A stretch of 64,000 nt of DNA, taken from CAZAPG01 sp964486935. Lineage in GTDB: Bacteria; Chloroflexota; Anaerolineae; 4572-78; J111. The stretch lies in contig CAZAPG010000001.1 in assembly GCA_964486935.1 (NCBI GenBank), forward strand, positions 248,001 to 312,000. The letters are read 5' to 3'. Made by a program: the position numbers and the translations under genes. Shown here in pieces: positions 34,801 through 43,027 of this stretch. The notes under the pieces were generated by a model, which saw only the letters and a list, made by a program, of their open reading frames with translations, ran no database searches and was not told where the DNA came from. Positions within the stretch are counted from its first letter, which is position 1. Each line of letters opens with the position of its first letter.

Positions 34801-35047
34801 ACGCAACCAGGCCGGAGAAATTATGGCCCAAAAGGATACTCCCCCGGCAGGCGGCGCTTACCCCACCGGCCTGTGGGACCCCGGCGAAATCATCAAAGAC
34901 CGGTTGACCATTCCGCTGCCAGAACTACCGCCCGGTCGGTACGAGTTGGTTGTGGGCATGTACGACTTCTCCTCCGGCGCGCGGTTGCCGGTGGCCGGCT
35001 CACCTGATGGCTCAATACCGGTGCAAACATTTGAGGTTGAGCCGTGA
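31820..35047 (+). CDS. GT-C glycosyltransferase-like protein, three beta domains
   Basis: 1075 residues from the ATG at 31820, which overlaps the previous stop (ATGA); a TTG 42 bp upstream is less likely. It is a paralogue of the protein at 25775. The membrane part (1-540) carries GRGADEWAHYWYAQFIA and KSDWPPLYHLLTAGV in the first outer loop. Beta repeats begin near 560, 783 (LEASFAGKIKLLGYHL) and 943 (GDEIKLTGYDIAI), with the intervening domain at about 680-775. Five tandem arrays and one REP-like motif are translated in the gene; one insert reads SPSTSSGTGAGAQGSREAEE. Function by analogy: transfer of a sugar from a lipid carrier outside the membrane. Confidence 0.8.
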   Translation: MSKFQKMQQTVFAHRRLAVLLVIYLVLAVTYSVVTPIGRGADEWAHYWYAQFIAQNGRLPANPAERNAAGYKSDWPPLYHLLTAGVTAWVDTQGPPAFKYRADEVRRQLIPAQGSEAILHTLDEQFPWQQEVLVWHLGRFLSIAFSALTLLLTYRLTLELFSRRGAGRSVAPYRLPFDPQTLALAAVAVLVFNPRFLFTGMLFNYDSLTLLLASLFLWLSIRIAKGYYPRWGFLLLGAIAGLALIAKYLAAPLVLVIIVIAWRSPSTSSGTGAGAQGSREAEEAITQQAIRTTHYALRSTQHFNKSLAQAGLAFLLVTSWWFAYLFINFNEIDAYGPVLGTLAPLLRGDGSDRTVEELFARFSGGQVPPPPHIDRPAHTPWQIIAELPATFWGNPVMRPYPLNWFIWAITLTTLLAAIGLGLFWWGVKGNRFWLNLLLLYCALPLPFMIIRLFGARDALEAVQGRHILFLAGPAFSILLVLGIWSVARVMANIIRVLPQVSGAAPHLARPILMDFVILLATGAMAQLVFMMDVYPPPLPVQTTPYAAQANTPIPAITLPGGAKLIDYQLSSTTTPYSLLPTSYSLKITLIWQGGESPAPADYQTGLALVDAQGEPRSGWLGYQTQACYPTRAWEAGDTIFDAGYLSLTGLPSGDYQIQLRILEEGEPITGWQTLTTYTLPARQPAAGGWTLWQNGQPANRLPQFQERETAQFTTHLSLLTSDQLLGPNGLVYSSVDSGPTWANFIIAPHWPAGEYHLAGVEDSPVLRVAKNSRNFELPAIPQPLEASFAGKIKLLGYHLPPMGRRVEPGQRLPVTLYWQGQEWLGEELVIFTRLLDNQQVVWGGYDRLPQENYSPLLWAPGQVITDGFTVPVRAGAPPGVYMLSLGWYRRVGGQAESLPLVDPQTGQPTGQTAITIGPIKVGGPPDGVTVESASPATPVNVALGDEIKLTGYDIAIDHDEPAQNRKSKIQNLKLTLYWQALRQPQTDYTVFAHVRNQAGEIMAQKDTPPAGGAYPTGLWDPGEIIKDRLTIPLPELPPGRYELVVGMYDFSSGARLPVAGSPDGSIPVQTFEVEP
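32611..32630. repeat. REP-like motif next to octamer array
   Basis: The motif cccttcgacaagctcaggaa is a dispersed repeat I have seen in many bacterial genomes, where it gives STSSGT or PELVEG peptides when translated. Here it is read as PSTSSGT and directly precedes an octamer array. Confidence 0.5.
32636..32667. repeat. Octamer array (GCAGGGGA family) in second GT-C gene
   Basis: Four 8-base units, gcaggggc, gcagggga, gtagagaa, gcagagga, the same family as at 26457. Confidence 0.75.
32675..32723. repeat. Heptamer array (ACGCACT family), seven units
   Basis: Units acgcaac, aggcaat, acgcact three times, acgcagc, acgcaac in perfect 7-base phase. Translated as ITQQAIRTTHYALRSTQH. As at 26504, it follows an octamer array. 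Confidence 0.85.
33538..33572. repeat. Heptamer array (TACTCCC) inside beta repeat 1
   Basis: Units taccсct-like, tactccc, tactccc, tacctct, tactccc, encoding TTPYSLLPTSYSL. It occupies the loop between the first two strands of beta repeat 1 of the second GT-C protein. Confidence 0.75.
33956..33990. repeat. Degenerate heptamer array (ACCACTC) in GT-C gene
   Basis: Five units, accactc, acctctc, actactt, accagtg, accaatt, in the intervening beta domain (THLSLLTSDQL). Confidence 0.6.
34707..34741. repeat. Heptamer array (AAAATCT) inside beta repeat 3
   Basis: Five units, aaaatcg, taaatct, aaaatcc, aaaatct, aaaatta, encoding QNRKSKIQNL just before the KLTLYW strand. The same unit family occurs at 61286. 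Confidence 0.8.
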
Positions 35048-37671
35048 GCAAAGAAAAATTGTCGTGGTGGAGGTTGGCAGTTGTGCTGATGGGCTATCTG
35101 CTGCTGGTCCTGGCCTTTAGCCAGATAACGCCCTTTAACAAAGGCCCCGACGAAGGCTACCACCTGGAATACATCACCTTTATCAAGCAGCAGGGGCGCT
35201 TGCCCATCAGCTATGATGAACGCGCCCAAATTACCCGCGCCGATTTTCCGCCGTTGTACCATCTGCTGGTCTCCCTGCTGTCTGCCGGGGTTGATGTCAA
35301 TGGCCCGCCCCATATCAAAATTTTTTGGGACTCCTTTCGCTACCAGGCCATGGACCACCAGGCCGATAGTATCTGGTACATCCAAACCGAGGATTACCAG
35401 TGGCCCTATTTTGGCCCTTTTCTGGTGTGGCAAATTGGGCGCTGGCTGTCTATTGCTTTAAGTTTGGGCACCATCGTGGTGGTCTATCTGACGCTCAAGG
35501 AAACCCCGCTGGGGCAAATTCCGCTGGCGCCGCTGGCCGGGGCGGGGCTGTTGGCCTTCATTCCCCAATACATTTTTTTGAGCGCCTCCCTCAACGACGA
35601 CAATCTGCTGGGGTTGGTGGCCGCCCTCTACTTTTGGGCGCTGGTCAAAGCCATCAACCGGCCCCGGCGCTGGATGCCTTTTGTGGCAATGGGCCTGCTG
35701 ATTGGCGTGTCGCTAACCGTAAAATACACGCTGGTAATAATCCCTTTGGAGCTTGCCCTGGTTTGCTGGCTGCTTGCCCAAAAATTGAATCAGGGCTGGG
35801 GCTGGATTGTCCGCCGGCTGCTGGTAGTGGCGGCCCTGGCCCTGCTGTGCGCCGGCTGGTGGTTTGGCTGGAACCTGTGGTTTCTCAACACGGTTGATGA
35901 GCACGGCTGGCTGGTAGGACTCCTCAACCCGCTGCTGGCCGGCGGCGCCGATACCACCCTCAACCGGCTCAGCGGCTTTGTGAGCGGCGGGCAGGTGGGG
36001 TTAACCGATTTGCCCGGCGATACACGAGTGGGCAGTTGGTGGCGCTGGGTTCAGTTAACGGCCATCACGTTTTGGGGGGTTGGCGTTGGCGACGTGCTGC
36101 CCGGCTGGCCCTACGCCTATCTAATGGTTGGGTTGCTGGCAGCCGTGGCTGGCTACGGGCTGGGGCGAGTGTGGCAACGTAACCCGGCGGCGCGCCCGTG
36201 GTTGGGGCTGATGCTGTTGCACGTCGTCATCTTTTTAGTGTTGCCTGTGGTTCGCTTTGAGCTGACGCGCCGGTTGGGGGTGGCCGCTCAGGGGCGACAC
36301 ATTCTCATTCCGGCAGCGCCGGCTGTGGCCGGGCTGCTGGTGTGGGGCGTTGCCGCAATGACCTCCCCGCGTTGGCATCGGACGGCATTTGCTGCTATGA
36401 TTACGACTTTAGTAATATGGTCTCTGGCGCACCTGTACTGGCTGCAACGGCTCACTGCGTCGCCGCTGCCGCTGCGCACCGCGCCGCAGGCGGCAACCTG
36501 GCTGGCCAGGCCGGCACAGGCCACCTTTGACGAGTCGCTGGAACTGGTCAGTTTTCAAATTGACCCCCAACCGGCGCAAGGGCGGTTAAATGTAGAGTTG
36601 GCCTGGCAAGCGCTGGCCGCCGTTAGCCAGAATTACCGGCTGCTGGTCAATCTGGTTGACGCGCAAGGTCGGGTGGTCTCTCACTGGACAGGCTACAACG
36701 GGCAGGGACGCCTGCCCACCCTGGCCTGGGAAGCGGGCGACGTGATTTTTGACCGGCTGGCGCTGCCGCTGCCCAATCTGCCGCCGGGCGAGTATCAGGT
36801 ACAGGCGCAACTGCTGGGCCGCGATGGGCCGCTGCCGGTGAGTGGAAGCAACCTTCTGGAGCTGGCTGGCATCGAACTGAGTGAGCCGGCCAAACTGGAT
36901 TTACCCTACAGCCTCAGCTTTGCCGGTGCGTCGGAAAATGCACTTTTTGCTCTCTGGCAGGCCGGCGGCCCGGCTGGCGCCGAACCGGTTTATCGCTACC
37001 CCAGTACAATAACGGTGGTGACAGCTCAAGCGGATGTCGTGCTGGACCTGCTGGATGAGTCTGGCCAGAGTTGGCCCGTTGCCGGGCAATCGGCCAATGT
37101 GTTCACTTTTATAATTGGCCCCAACTGGTCTGGCGGCAACTACCGGCTGCGGGTCACGCTGGCCGATGGCCGGCAGGCGGTCAGCGAGCCGCTGCTGCGG
37201 GTGGATAACTGGTGGCCGCGTCGCTTTGCCGCGCCGGCAATTCAGGTTCCGGTTTCGGCCAACTTTGCCAGAGAAATTTTGCTGCTGGGCTACAAATTGC
37301 CCAACCGGCAGGTCAAAGCGGGTCATGCCTTGCCGATAACGCTCTACTGGCAGGCCCCGCCGCATCGCTCGCCGCAGGCCGATTTTATTCAGTTTAACCA
37401 TTTGCTGGGGCCGGATGGGCAGCTACGCGGCGGCTACGACCGTCGCCCATTGGAGTATTACAGCACCCTGCTGTGGGCGCCCGGCGAAGTGGTCGTCGAT
37501 GGCTACACCGTGCCGGTAGACCCCGACGCCCCGCCCGGCCAATACTGGCTGGATGTGGGTTATTACATTACCGTGGGCCAAAGCGCCGTCAACTTGCCGC
37601 TGCTGGTTGACGGCGAAATGTCTCCCAAAACCGGCGTTACCATTGGGCCAATCGAGGTGGTTGCGCCATGA
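35044..37671 (+). CDS. GT-C glycosyltransferase-like protein, two beta domains
   Basis: 875 residues starting at a GTG that overlaps the previous stop (GTGA). The membrane part (1-480) has NKGPDEGYHLEYITFIKQQ and ADFPPLYHLLVSLL, as in its paralogues. Beta repeat 1 starts near residue 496 and repeat 2 (VSANFAREILLLGYKL) near 736; the third repeat is absent and the protein ends at TIGPIEVVAP, the linker that precedes repeat 3 in the others. No tandem array was seen in this copy. It may differ in acceptor from the three-repeat paralogues, if the beta domains bind glycan. Confidence 0.8.
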   Translation: MSKEKLSWWRLAVVLMGYLLLVLAFSQITPFNKGPDEGYHLEYITFIKQQGRLPISYDERAQITRADFPPLYHLLVSLLSAGVDVNGPPHIKIFWDSFRYQAMDHQADSIWYIQTEDYQWPYFGPFLVWQIGRWLSIALSLGTIVVVYLTLKETPLGQIPLAPLAGAGLLAFIPQYIFLSASLNDDNLLGLVAALYFWALVKAINRPRRWMPFVAMGLLIGVSLTVKYTLVIIPLELALVCWLLAQKLNQGWGWIVRRLLVVAALALLCAGWWFGWNLWFLNTVDEHGWLVGLLNPLLAGGADTTLNRLSGFVSGGQVGLTDLPGDTRVGSWWRWVQLTAITFWGVGVGDVLPGWPYAYLMVGLLAAVAGYGLGRVWQRNPAARPWLGLMLLHVVIFLVLPVVRFELTRRLGVAAQGRHILIPAAPAVAGLLVWGVAAMTSPRWHRTAFAAMITTLVIWSLAHLYWLQRLTASPLPLRTAPQAATWLARPAQATFDESLELVSFQIDPQPAQGRLNVELAWQALAAVSQNYRLLVNLVDAQGRVVSHWTGYNGQGRLPTLAWEAGDVIFDRLALPLPNLPPGEYQVQAQLLGRDGPLPVSGSNLLELAGIELSEPAKLDLPYSLSFAGASENALFALWQAGGPAGAEPVYRYPSTITVVTAQADVVLDLLDESGQSWPVAGQSANVFTFIIGPNWSGGNYRLRVTLADGRQAVSEPLLRVDNWWPRRFAAPAIQVPVSANFAREILLLGYKLPNRQVKAGHALPITLYWQAPPHRSPQADFIQFNHLLGPDGQLRGGYDRRPLEYYSTLLWAPGEVVVDGYTVPVDPDAPPGQYWLDVGYYITVGQSAVNLPLLVDGEMSPKTGVTIGPIEVVAP

Positions 37672-37710
37672 TAATGCTCAAGTTGTTGGTATTGGTCGAT
37701 GAGAAAATAA

Positions 37711-38994
37711 ATGGGCAGAGTTAAAACGCTCTTAATCCGGCTGGGGTTGGCCGGGCTGGGTATTTTGCTGTCGCTGCTGTTGCTGGAGGGATTGCTGCGG
37801 GTTGTTCCGGCAGAGATGATTGACGCCATAATCCAGCGGAGCACGTTATTGCAACTTTACCGGTTAGACCTGCGAGTTGGCTGGACGCTGCGCCCTAATG
37901 CCCAATCGGTGCATGTTACCCGCAACGATATGCCAATTCAGATAAAAACCAACTCGCTGGGGCTGCGCGATAATGAGCACGGGTATCAAAAACCCGATGA
38001 TGTTTATCGGGTGCTGGTTCTGGGCGACTCTTTTGCCGAAGCCAAAGATGTCAAACTGGAAGAGTCTTTTCCCTATCTGGTTGAGCAATGCCTTAACTGG
38101 CAGCTCGATGACCCGATAGAGGTTATCAATGCCGGGGTGTCGGGCTATGGAACCGGCGAGGAGTACCTGTTTTACACCTATGAGGGCATCAAATATAACC
38201 CTAACCTGGTACTGCTGGTGGTTTACATAGGCAACGATTTTACCGACCTTGACCGCACCGAAGGCCAGCGGCTGGTAACAGATTTTGGGGGCTACCGTTT
38301 CAGTTTAAAAGACGGCAAGCTGGTTAAACAATGGGTCAGTTGGGAAGCCCCGTATGCCGAAGATACTTCGGCCATTGAGCTTTTTTTGCGCCGCCACTCG
38401 CTGCTTTATCACATCCTGGCCCATCCGGAATCAAAAATTTACTGGAATTTAAGCCAAACCGTCGAGGAAATTGACGATTGGGTAGACCCCGACGAGCCGG
38501 GCCAGCGCCCCCCCATCCCCTGGAATTTTTATATGCACGTTCAAAATTTTGCCGAAAATCCCATGACGCCGCCCAAATTAAAAGATCGCTGGCGGCTGTT
38601 TCAGGCGTTGCTGACTCAGTTGCGCGGCAGGGTTGAAGCCAACAATGCCCAGTTAGCCGTAGTGGTTATCCCCACCGAATATCAGGTTCACCCCGAAGCG
38701 CTTGAGCAAACTATAAAAAAATACACCGCCTATTATGATTTTAGCGCCGTTGATGACAAAATCTGGCAGTTTGGCGAACCAAACAAAACCATGAACAGTT
38801 ACTTTACCCAACAATCGCTTCCGGCCCTGGATTTGCTACCCTATTTTCAAGCGCACGAGCAGGCCGGCGGCGCGCTGCTCTACTTTGATGGCGAGTTCCC
38901 CCAGCACCTCAACCGGGGCGGGCAGCAGTTAATGGGCAACCTTATGTGCGATTGGCTCCTGCGCAACGAGTCGATTAAACTTCCGCGAAATTAA
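37711..38994 (+). CDS. SGNH hydrolase-like acyltransferase partner 2
   Basis: 427 residues with one N-terminal membrane anchor (about 5-28). It is similar along its length to the SGNH protein at 30552. Block I is VLGDSFAEAKDV, block III keeps the GND motif (VVYIGNDFTDLDR), and block V is YFDGEFPQHLNRGGQQ, where the Asp-to-His spacing is a few residues longer than in the first copy. It is likely an extracytoplasmic O-acyltransferase or esterase acting on the locus glycan. GAGAAAAT precedes the ATG; a 39-bp gap separates it from the GT-C gene upstream. Confidence 0.85.
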   Translation: MGRVKTLLIRLGLAGLGILLSLLLLEGLLRVVPAEMIDAIIQRSTLLQLYRLDLRVGWTLRPNAQSVHVTRNDMPIQIKTNSLGLRDNEHGYQKPDDVYRVLVLGDSFAEAKDVKLEESFPYLVEQCLNWQLDDPIEVINAGVSGYGTGEEYLFYTYEGIKYNPNLVLLVVYIGNDFTDLDRTEGQRLVTDFGGYRFSLKDGKLVKQWVSWEAPYAEDTSAIELFLRRHSLLYHILAHPESKIYWNLSQTVEEIDDWVDPDEPGQRPPIPWNFYMHVQNFAENPMTPPKLKDRWRLFQALLTQLRGRVEANNAQLAVVVIPTEYQVHPEALEQTIKKYTAYYDFSAVDDKIWQFGEPNKTMNSYFTQQSLPALDLLPYFQAHEQAGGALLYFDGEFPQHLNRGGQQLMGNLMCDWLLRNESIKLPRN

Positions 38995-39000
38995 TTAAAA

Positions 39001-40044
39001 ATGTACTGGATAATCTACCTCTTGCTTTTAGTTTTGGGCAGCGCGCTGTTGATAACCCCTTTTATTCTTTTCAGACGCGCCGGCCAATTGCCCACCAAAA
39101 AACAAAATCTCATCGAAAATATCTGCCTGTCGCTGCTGGTGCTGTTTCTCACCCTGATGGCGGTAGAACTTTACTTTAAAGTATTCTTTGCCCAGTCCGA
39201 TGGCTTTCGCTATACGCTGGCTTCGCAAAACTGGTACCGGCGTTACTGGCAGCCAAACTCGTTGGGCTACCGCGACCGGGAGTGGACGCCGGAGATGCTG
39301 GCGGGCAAAACCAAAGTTATGGTTGTGGGCGATTCTTTTGCCGCCGGTAATGGTATTGCCAACCCCGCTAATCGCTTTAGCGACCAGCTTGGCCGCCTTC
39401 TGGGCAGCAACTACGCCGTGCTCAATGTGGCCTCGCCCGGCTGGGATACCATCGACGAGGTGAACGCCATCATCAAGTACCCCTACCAGCCCGATATCCT
39501 CGTTCTCTCCTACTACATCAACGATATTGAAGGCGCGGCCTACGCCGGCGGCGCGCAGCGACCCCCAATTCGGCAAGACCCGCCGGCCTGGCTAAACCCG
39601 CTGGTGCGCCACTCCTACGCCTTTAACTTTTTGTACTGGCGGCTCGCCCGCCTGGGGCCGCAGCAATGGGCCGATATTTACTGGAACGACTGGCTCAAAA
39701 AAATCAGCGCCGACCCCGATATCCGCTGGCGGCACCAACAGGAGTTGCTCACCATTATCCGGGGCGCAGCCTCGGAACAGATTCCGCTGTATGTAGTCGT
39801 CTTTCCCAACCTGGCCGCCATCAAAGAAAGCCAACCCCTCACCCGGCCCGTCATCGACCTGTTTGCCGCTCACAACATCCCGGTGCTCGATGTCGGCCAA
39901 CTACTGGCCGGACGCAGCCCCGAGACCATCGTTGTCAATGCCGTCGACTCCCACCCCAACGAAGCCGTGCACCTGGAAGTAGCCCGGCATCTGTACCAGA
40001 TGATGCAGTCTGACCAGGGATTGAGCAATGAAGTTGACCCCTGA
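39001..40044 (+). CDS. SGNH hydrolase-like protein 3, two N-terminal segments
   Basis: 347 residues. Two hydrophobic segments (about 3-22 and 38-60) precede an SGNH domain. Block I is VVGDSFAAGNG, block II contains NVASPGWDT, block III is SYYINDIEG, and block V is VDSHPNEAVH with the catalytic Asp and His. It is more divergent than the other two copies. The gene starts six bases after the previous stop and overlaps the next GT-C gene by 17 bases. Role: removal or transfer of acyl groups on a surface glycan, inferred from the neighbouring MBOAT and GT-C genes. Confidence 0.82.
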   Translation: MYWIIYLLLLVLGSALLITPFILFRRAGQLPTKKQNLIENICLSLLVLFLTLMAVELYFKVFFAQSDGFRYTLASQNWYRRYWQPNSLGYRDREWTPEMLAGKTKVMVVGDSFAAGNGIANPANRFSDQLGRLLGSNYAVLNVASPGWDTIDEVNAIIKYPYQPDILVLSYYINDIEGAAYAGGAQRPPIRQDPPAWLNPLVRHSYAFNFLYWRLARLGPQQWADIYWNDWLKKISADPDIRWRHQQELLTIIRGAASEQIPLYVVVFPNLAAIKESQPLTRPVIDLFAAHNIPVLDVGQLLAGRSPETIVVNAVDSHPNEAVHLEVARHLYQMMQSDQGLSNEVDP

Positions 40045-43009
40045 AAGGTGGCGACACGCCGGCCTGGGGGCGCTGTTGCTGTTTTACCTGATTTTGGCCC
40101 TGGCTTTTACCACCCGTATCCCCCTTAGCAAAGCCCCCGATGAGTACGTTCACTACCTCTACAGCCGCTTTCTGGCAGAGCACGGGCGCCCCCCCATCAA
40201 CGCCCCGGAGCGCCGCCAGGCCGGTTACAAAGCAGACCAGCCGCCGCTGTACCACACGCTGGTTGCGCTGGCGACATCCGCCATTGATGTCTCCGAGCCG
40301 CCCGCCTTTAAATTCACCTGGGAACCCGCCGAGCGACAGCTCATCGACATAGTTTTACCCCGCGCCATTCTCGTCCGCACCGAGGATGAAACCTGGCCCT
40401 ACAAAGGCGTCTTTTTGGCCTGGTTTGCCGGGCGCTGGCTCTCCGTTGCTCTCAGCGCGGCTACCGTGGCGATTACGTATTTTATTGCGTTGGAACTTTT
40501 CCCCGGCCAAACGGGGCTGGCGCTGTCCGCTGCCGCCGCCCTGGCCTTTGTGCCGCGCTACATTTTCACCGGCGCTGTCCTCAGCGATGACAACCTCACC
40601 GGCCTGCTGCTGGCTCTGTTTTTGTGGGCCGTGGCGCGGGCCGTCAAACAGCCGCAACAATGCGGGCCGGGCTGGTTTGCCGCCGCCATCGGCCTGCCGT
40701 TGGGGCTGGCGCTGACCACCAAATACAGCGTGCTGCTGGTCCCCCTGGAACTGACCCTGATTGTAATCTGGCTGACCCGCCGGCAGCCAACCCCCTGGCG
40801 CTTTGGGTTGACTCGTTTGCTGGCCGCCGGGCTGGTCACGGCGGCAGTGGCCGGCCTCTGGTTTGGCTTTATTTTGTGGAACTTTAATCAGGTGCGGGAG
40901 TTAGGGCCGCTGCTGGGGCTGGTCAACCCCATTGTTGCCGGCGATACCAGCGATGAAACCTCGGCGCTTATTTCCGGCTTGATTACCGGCGACAGCGAAC
41001 TGGTGGCCGAAGCCACCCCCGGCCCCACCGAAGGCAATCTGTTTGATTGGGCGCGCGCCTTTTTTGAGGGCTTTTGGGATGTGCCGGTATTCGGAGCCGA
41101 CCGTGTATATCCGGTCGCGTGGACCCTGCTGCCCGCGCTGGTGCTGTGCGGGCTGGCGGGCTGGGGCTGGCAGCGGCGCTGGCGTCAACACGACAGCCGC
41201 TTGTGGCTGGGGCTGTTGCTGCTGCATGTCGTTACCTTTTTCCCCATTCCGCTGCTGCGCTTTGCCCTCACCGGCCAGATTCACGATACCGCCCAGGCCC
41301 GGCACGTTCTTTTTCCGGCAGCGCCGGCGCTGGCTATTTTGCTGGCGGCCGGCTGGGTAGCTGCGTTTCCCCAAAAATGGCGACCTGCAATGGCGGCAGT
41401 TCCGGCCTGCCTGGCCCTGCTGCTGGCCGGGCTGCACCTGTATTACTTCAGCTTTGCCTTTCCGCCGCCGCTGCCGGTACGCAGCGATTTCTCGCTGGCC
41501 GGCGTGCCCGATAGACCACTGCCGGTTGCCTTTGACGATGGCCTGCGCCTGCGCGGCTTTGATTGGCAGGTGGCCGGCAACCAGACCCTGCAACTAACCC
41601 TCTACTGGTACGCCGCCGCCGCGCCCGCCGTTGATTACCAGACCGAAATTAACCTGCGCGATGCCGCCGGAAATATCCGGTTGCGCTGGTTAAGCCAGCC
41701 TGTCGGAGGACGTTTCCCCACCCGCGCCTGGCAGGCGGGCGATTCGGTGCGCGATACCCTGCACATTCCCCTGGCCGGACTGCCCGGCGGCGCGTATCAG
41801 GTTGAGTTGCGCCTGCTCAACTGGCAGGGGCAGCCGCTCCGCGCCGGGGCCGGCAGTTCAGTCTTGCTGATGCAGGTCAACCTTGCGCCGCCCCCGGCGC
41901 AAAGTGTTACCCTGTGGCAGTTGGGCCGGCCCGTTGCCCAGGCTACCTTTCGCTATCGAGCCACCATTCCCTTGACCGTACCGGCCAACGCCGAGGCCGT
42001 ATTGGTTGGCCCTGGGGCGCAAATATTCGCGCCGGTCACGGAGGGGGGGCTGCGCCTGTTCACGGTAGACCACACCTGGCCCTCCGGCGAGTATTGGGTG
42101 CGGGTGGATGGCGCGGATACCGGTTTACGGTTGCGGGTTGAAAATTTTGAATGGGATTTTACGCCGCCGGAGATGTCGCACATCGTCAACGCCAATTTTA
42201 ATGACGACCTGCTGCTGCTGGGGTACGATTTGCCGCTGCGCCGGGTGCAGCCCGGCGATGGCCTGCCCCTGGTGCTTTACTGGCAGAGTTTGCGTCGAAT
42301 ACCAAAGAGTTATATCATATTCGACCGTTTGCTGGATACGAGTCAGCAAAGCTGGGGCGGGTACGACCGCCTGCCTAAAGAAACCTACCCCACCCACCTG
42401 TGGGTTCCCGGCGAAGTGGTGGCCGATGGTTTTGCCCTGCCGGTTGACCCGGCTGCGCCGAATGGCATTTACCATATTGTGGTAGGGTTGTACGACCAGG
42501 CCGACCCGGCGGCGCAATCGCTGCCGCTGGTGCGTAATGGCGCGCCCGTGGGCGAAACCAGCGTACGGCTTGGCCCGGTGAAGGTGGGCGGGCCGCCGCC
42601 GGAGGTTACAGTTTACCAGCCCGACGCCGACCATGAGATGCGGGTTGATTTTGGCGGGGTGATTCGCCTGCTGGGATACAGCCTGTCTCGCGCCGGTGGA
42701 GCGCTCCAGGTGAACCTTTACTGGCAAAGTTTGGCCCCAACATCAGAAGATGTGACCACCTTTGCCCACCTGCTCGATGAGTCGAACAAAATTGTAGCCC
42801 AGGCCGACCGGCCACCGGGCAACGGCCAATACCCCACCAGCCTGTGGGATACCGGGGAAATTATTGCCAACCGGATTGATATCCCTCTGGCCGAAGCGCC
42901 CGCCGGCCCCTACCGGCTAATCATTGGGTTGTACAACCCGGTTACAGGCCGGCGCTTGCCAACCGGCGATGGCGCAGACAGCCTGCTGTTGCAAGCAATT
43001 GAGAGGTAA
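40028..43009 (+). CDS. GT-C glycosyltransferase-like protein, three beta domains
   Basis: 993 residues, overlapping the previous gene by 17 bases. The membrane part (1-490) has LSKAPDEYVHYLYSRFLAE and KADQPPLYHTLVALA in the first outer loop, matching the paralogues at 25775, 31820 and 35044. Beta repeats begin near 502 (DDGLRLRGFDWQ), 719 (VNANFNDDLLLLGYDL) and 875 (GGVIRLLGYSLS); the intervening domain is at about 620-710. The loops that hold arrays in the first two paralogues are short here (SRAGGALQVNLYW), which shows what the uninvaded form looks like. Catalysis is inferred from the acidic loop and fold only. Confidence 0.8.
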   Translation: MKLTPERWRHAGLGALLLFYLILALAFTTRIPLSKAPDEYVHYLYSRFLAEHGRPPINAPERRQAGYKADQPPLYHTLVALATSAIDVSEPPAFKFTWEPAERQLIDIVLPRAILVRTEDETWPYKGVFLAWFAGRWLSVALSAATVAITYFIALELFPGQTGLALSAAAALAFVPRYIFTGAVLSDDNLTGLLLALFLWAVARAVKQPQQCGPGWFAAAIGLPLGLALTTKYSVLLVPLELTLIVIWLTRRQPTPWRFGLTRLLAAGLVTAAVAGLWFGFILWNFNQVRELGPLLGLVNPIVAGDTSDETSALISGLITGDSELVAEATPGPTEGNLFDWARAFFEGFWDVPVFGADRVYPVAWTLLPALVLCGLAGWGWQRRWRQHDSRLWLGLLLLHVVTFFPIPLLRFALTGQIHDTAQARHVLFPAAPALAILLAAGWVAAFPQKWRPAMAAVPACLALLLAGLHLYYFSFAFPPPLPVRSDFSLAGVPDRPLPVAFDDGLRLRGFDWQVAGNQTLQLTLYWYAAAAPAVDYQTEINLRDAAGNIRLRWLSQPVGGRFPTRAWQAGDSVRDTLHIPLAGLPGGAYQVELRLLNWQGQPLRAGAGSSVLLMQVNLAPPPAQSVTLWQLGRPVAQATFRYRATIPLTVPANAEAVLVGPGAQIFAPVTEGGLRLFTVDHTWPSGEYWVRVDGADTGLRLRVENFEWDFTPPEMSHIVNANFNDDLLLLGYDLPLRRVQPGDGLPLVLYWQSLRRIPKSYIIFDRLLDTSQQSWGGYDRLPKETYPTHLWVPGEVVADGFALPVDPAAPNGIYHIVVGLYDQADPAAQSLPLVRNGAPVGETSVRLGPVKVGGPPPEVTVYQPDADHEMRVDFGGVIRLLGYSLSRAGGALQVNLYWQSLAPTSEDVTTFAHLLDESNKIVAQADRPPGNGQYPTSLWDTGEIIANRIDIPLAEAPAGPYRLIIGLYNPVTGRRLPTGDGADSLLLQAIER

Positions 43010-43027
43010 TAGCTGCCACGTTTTGAT

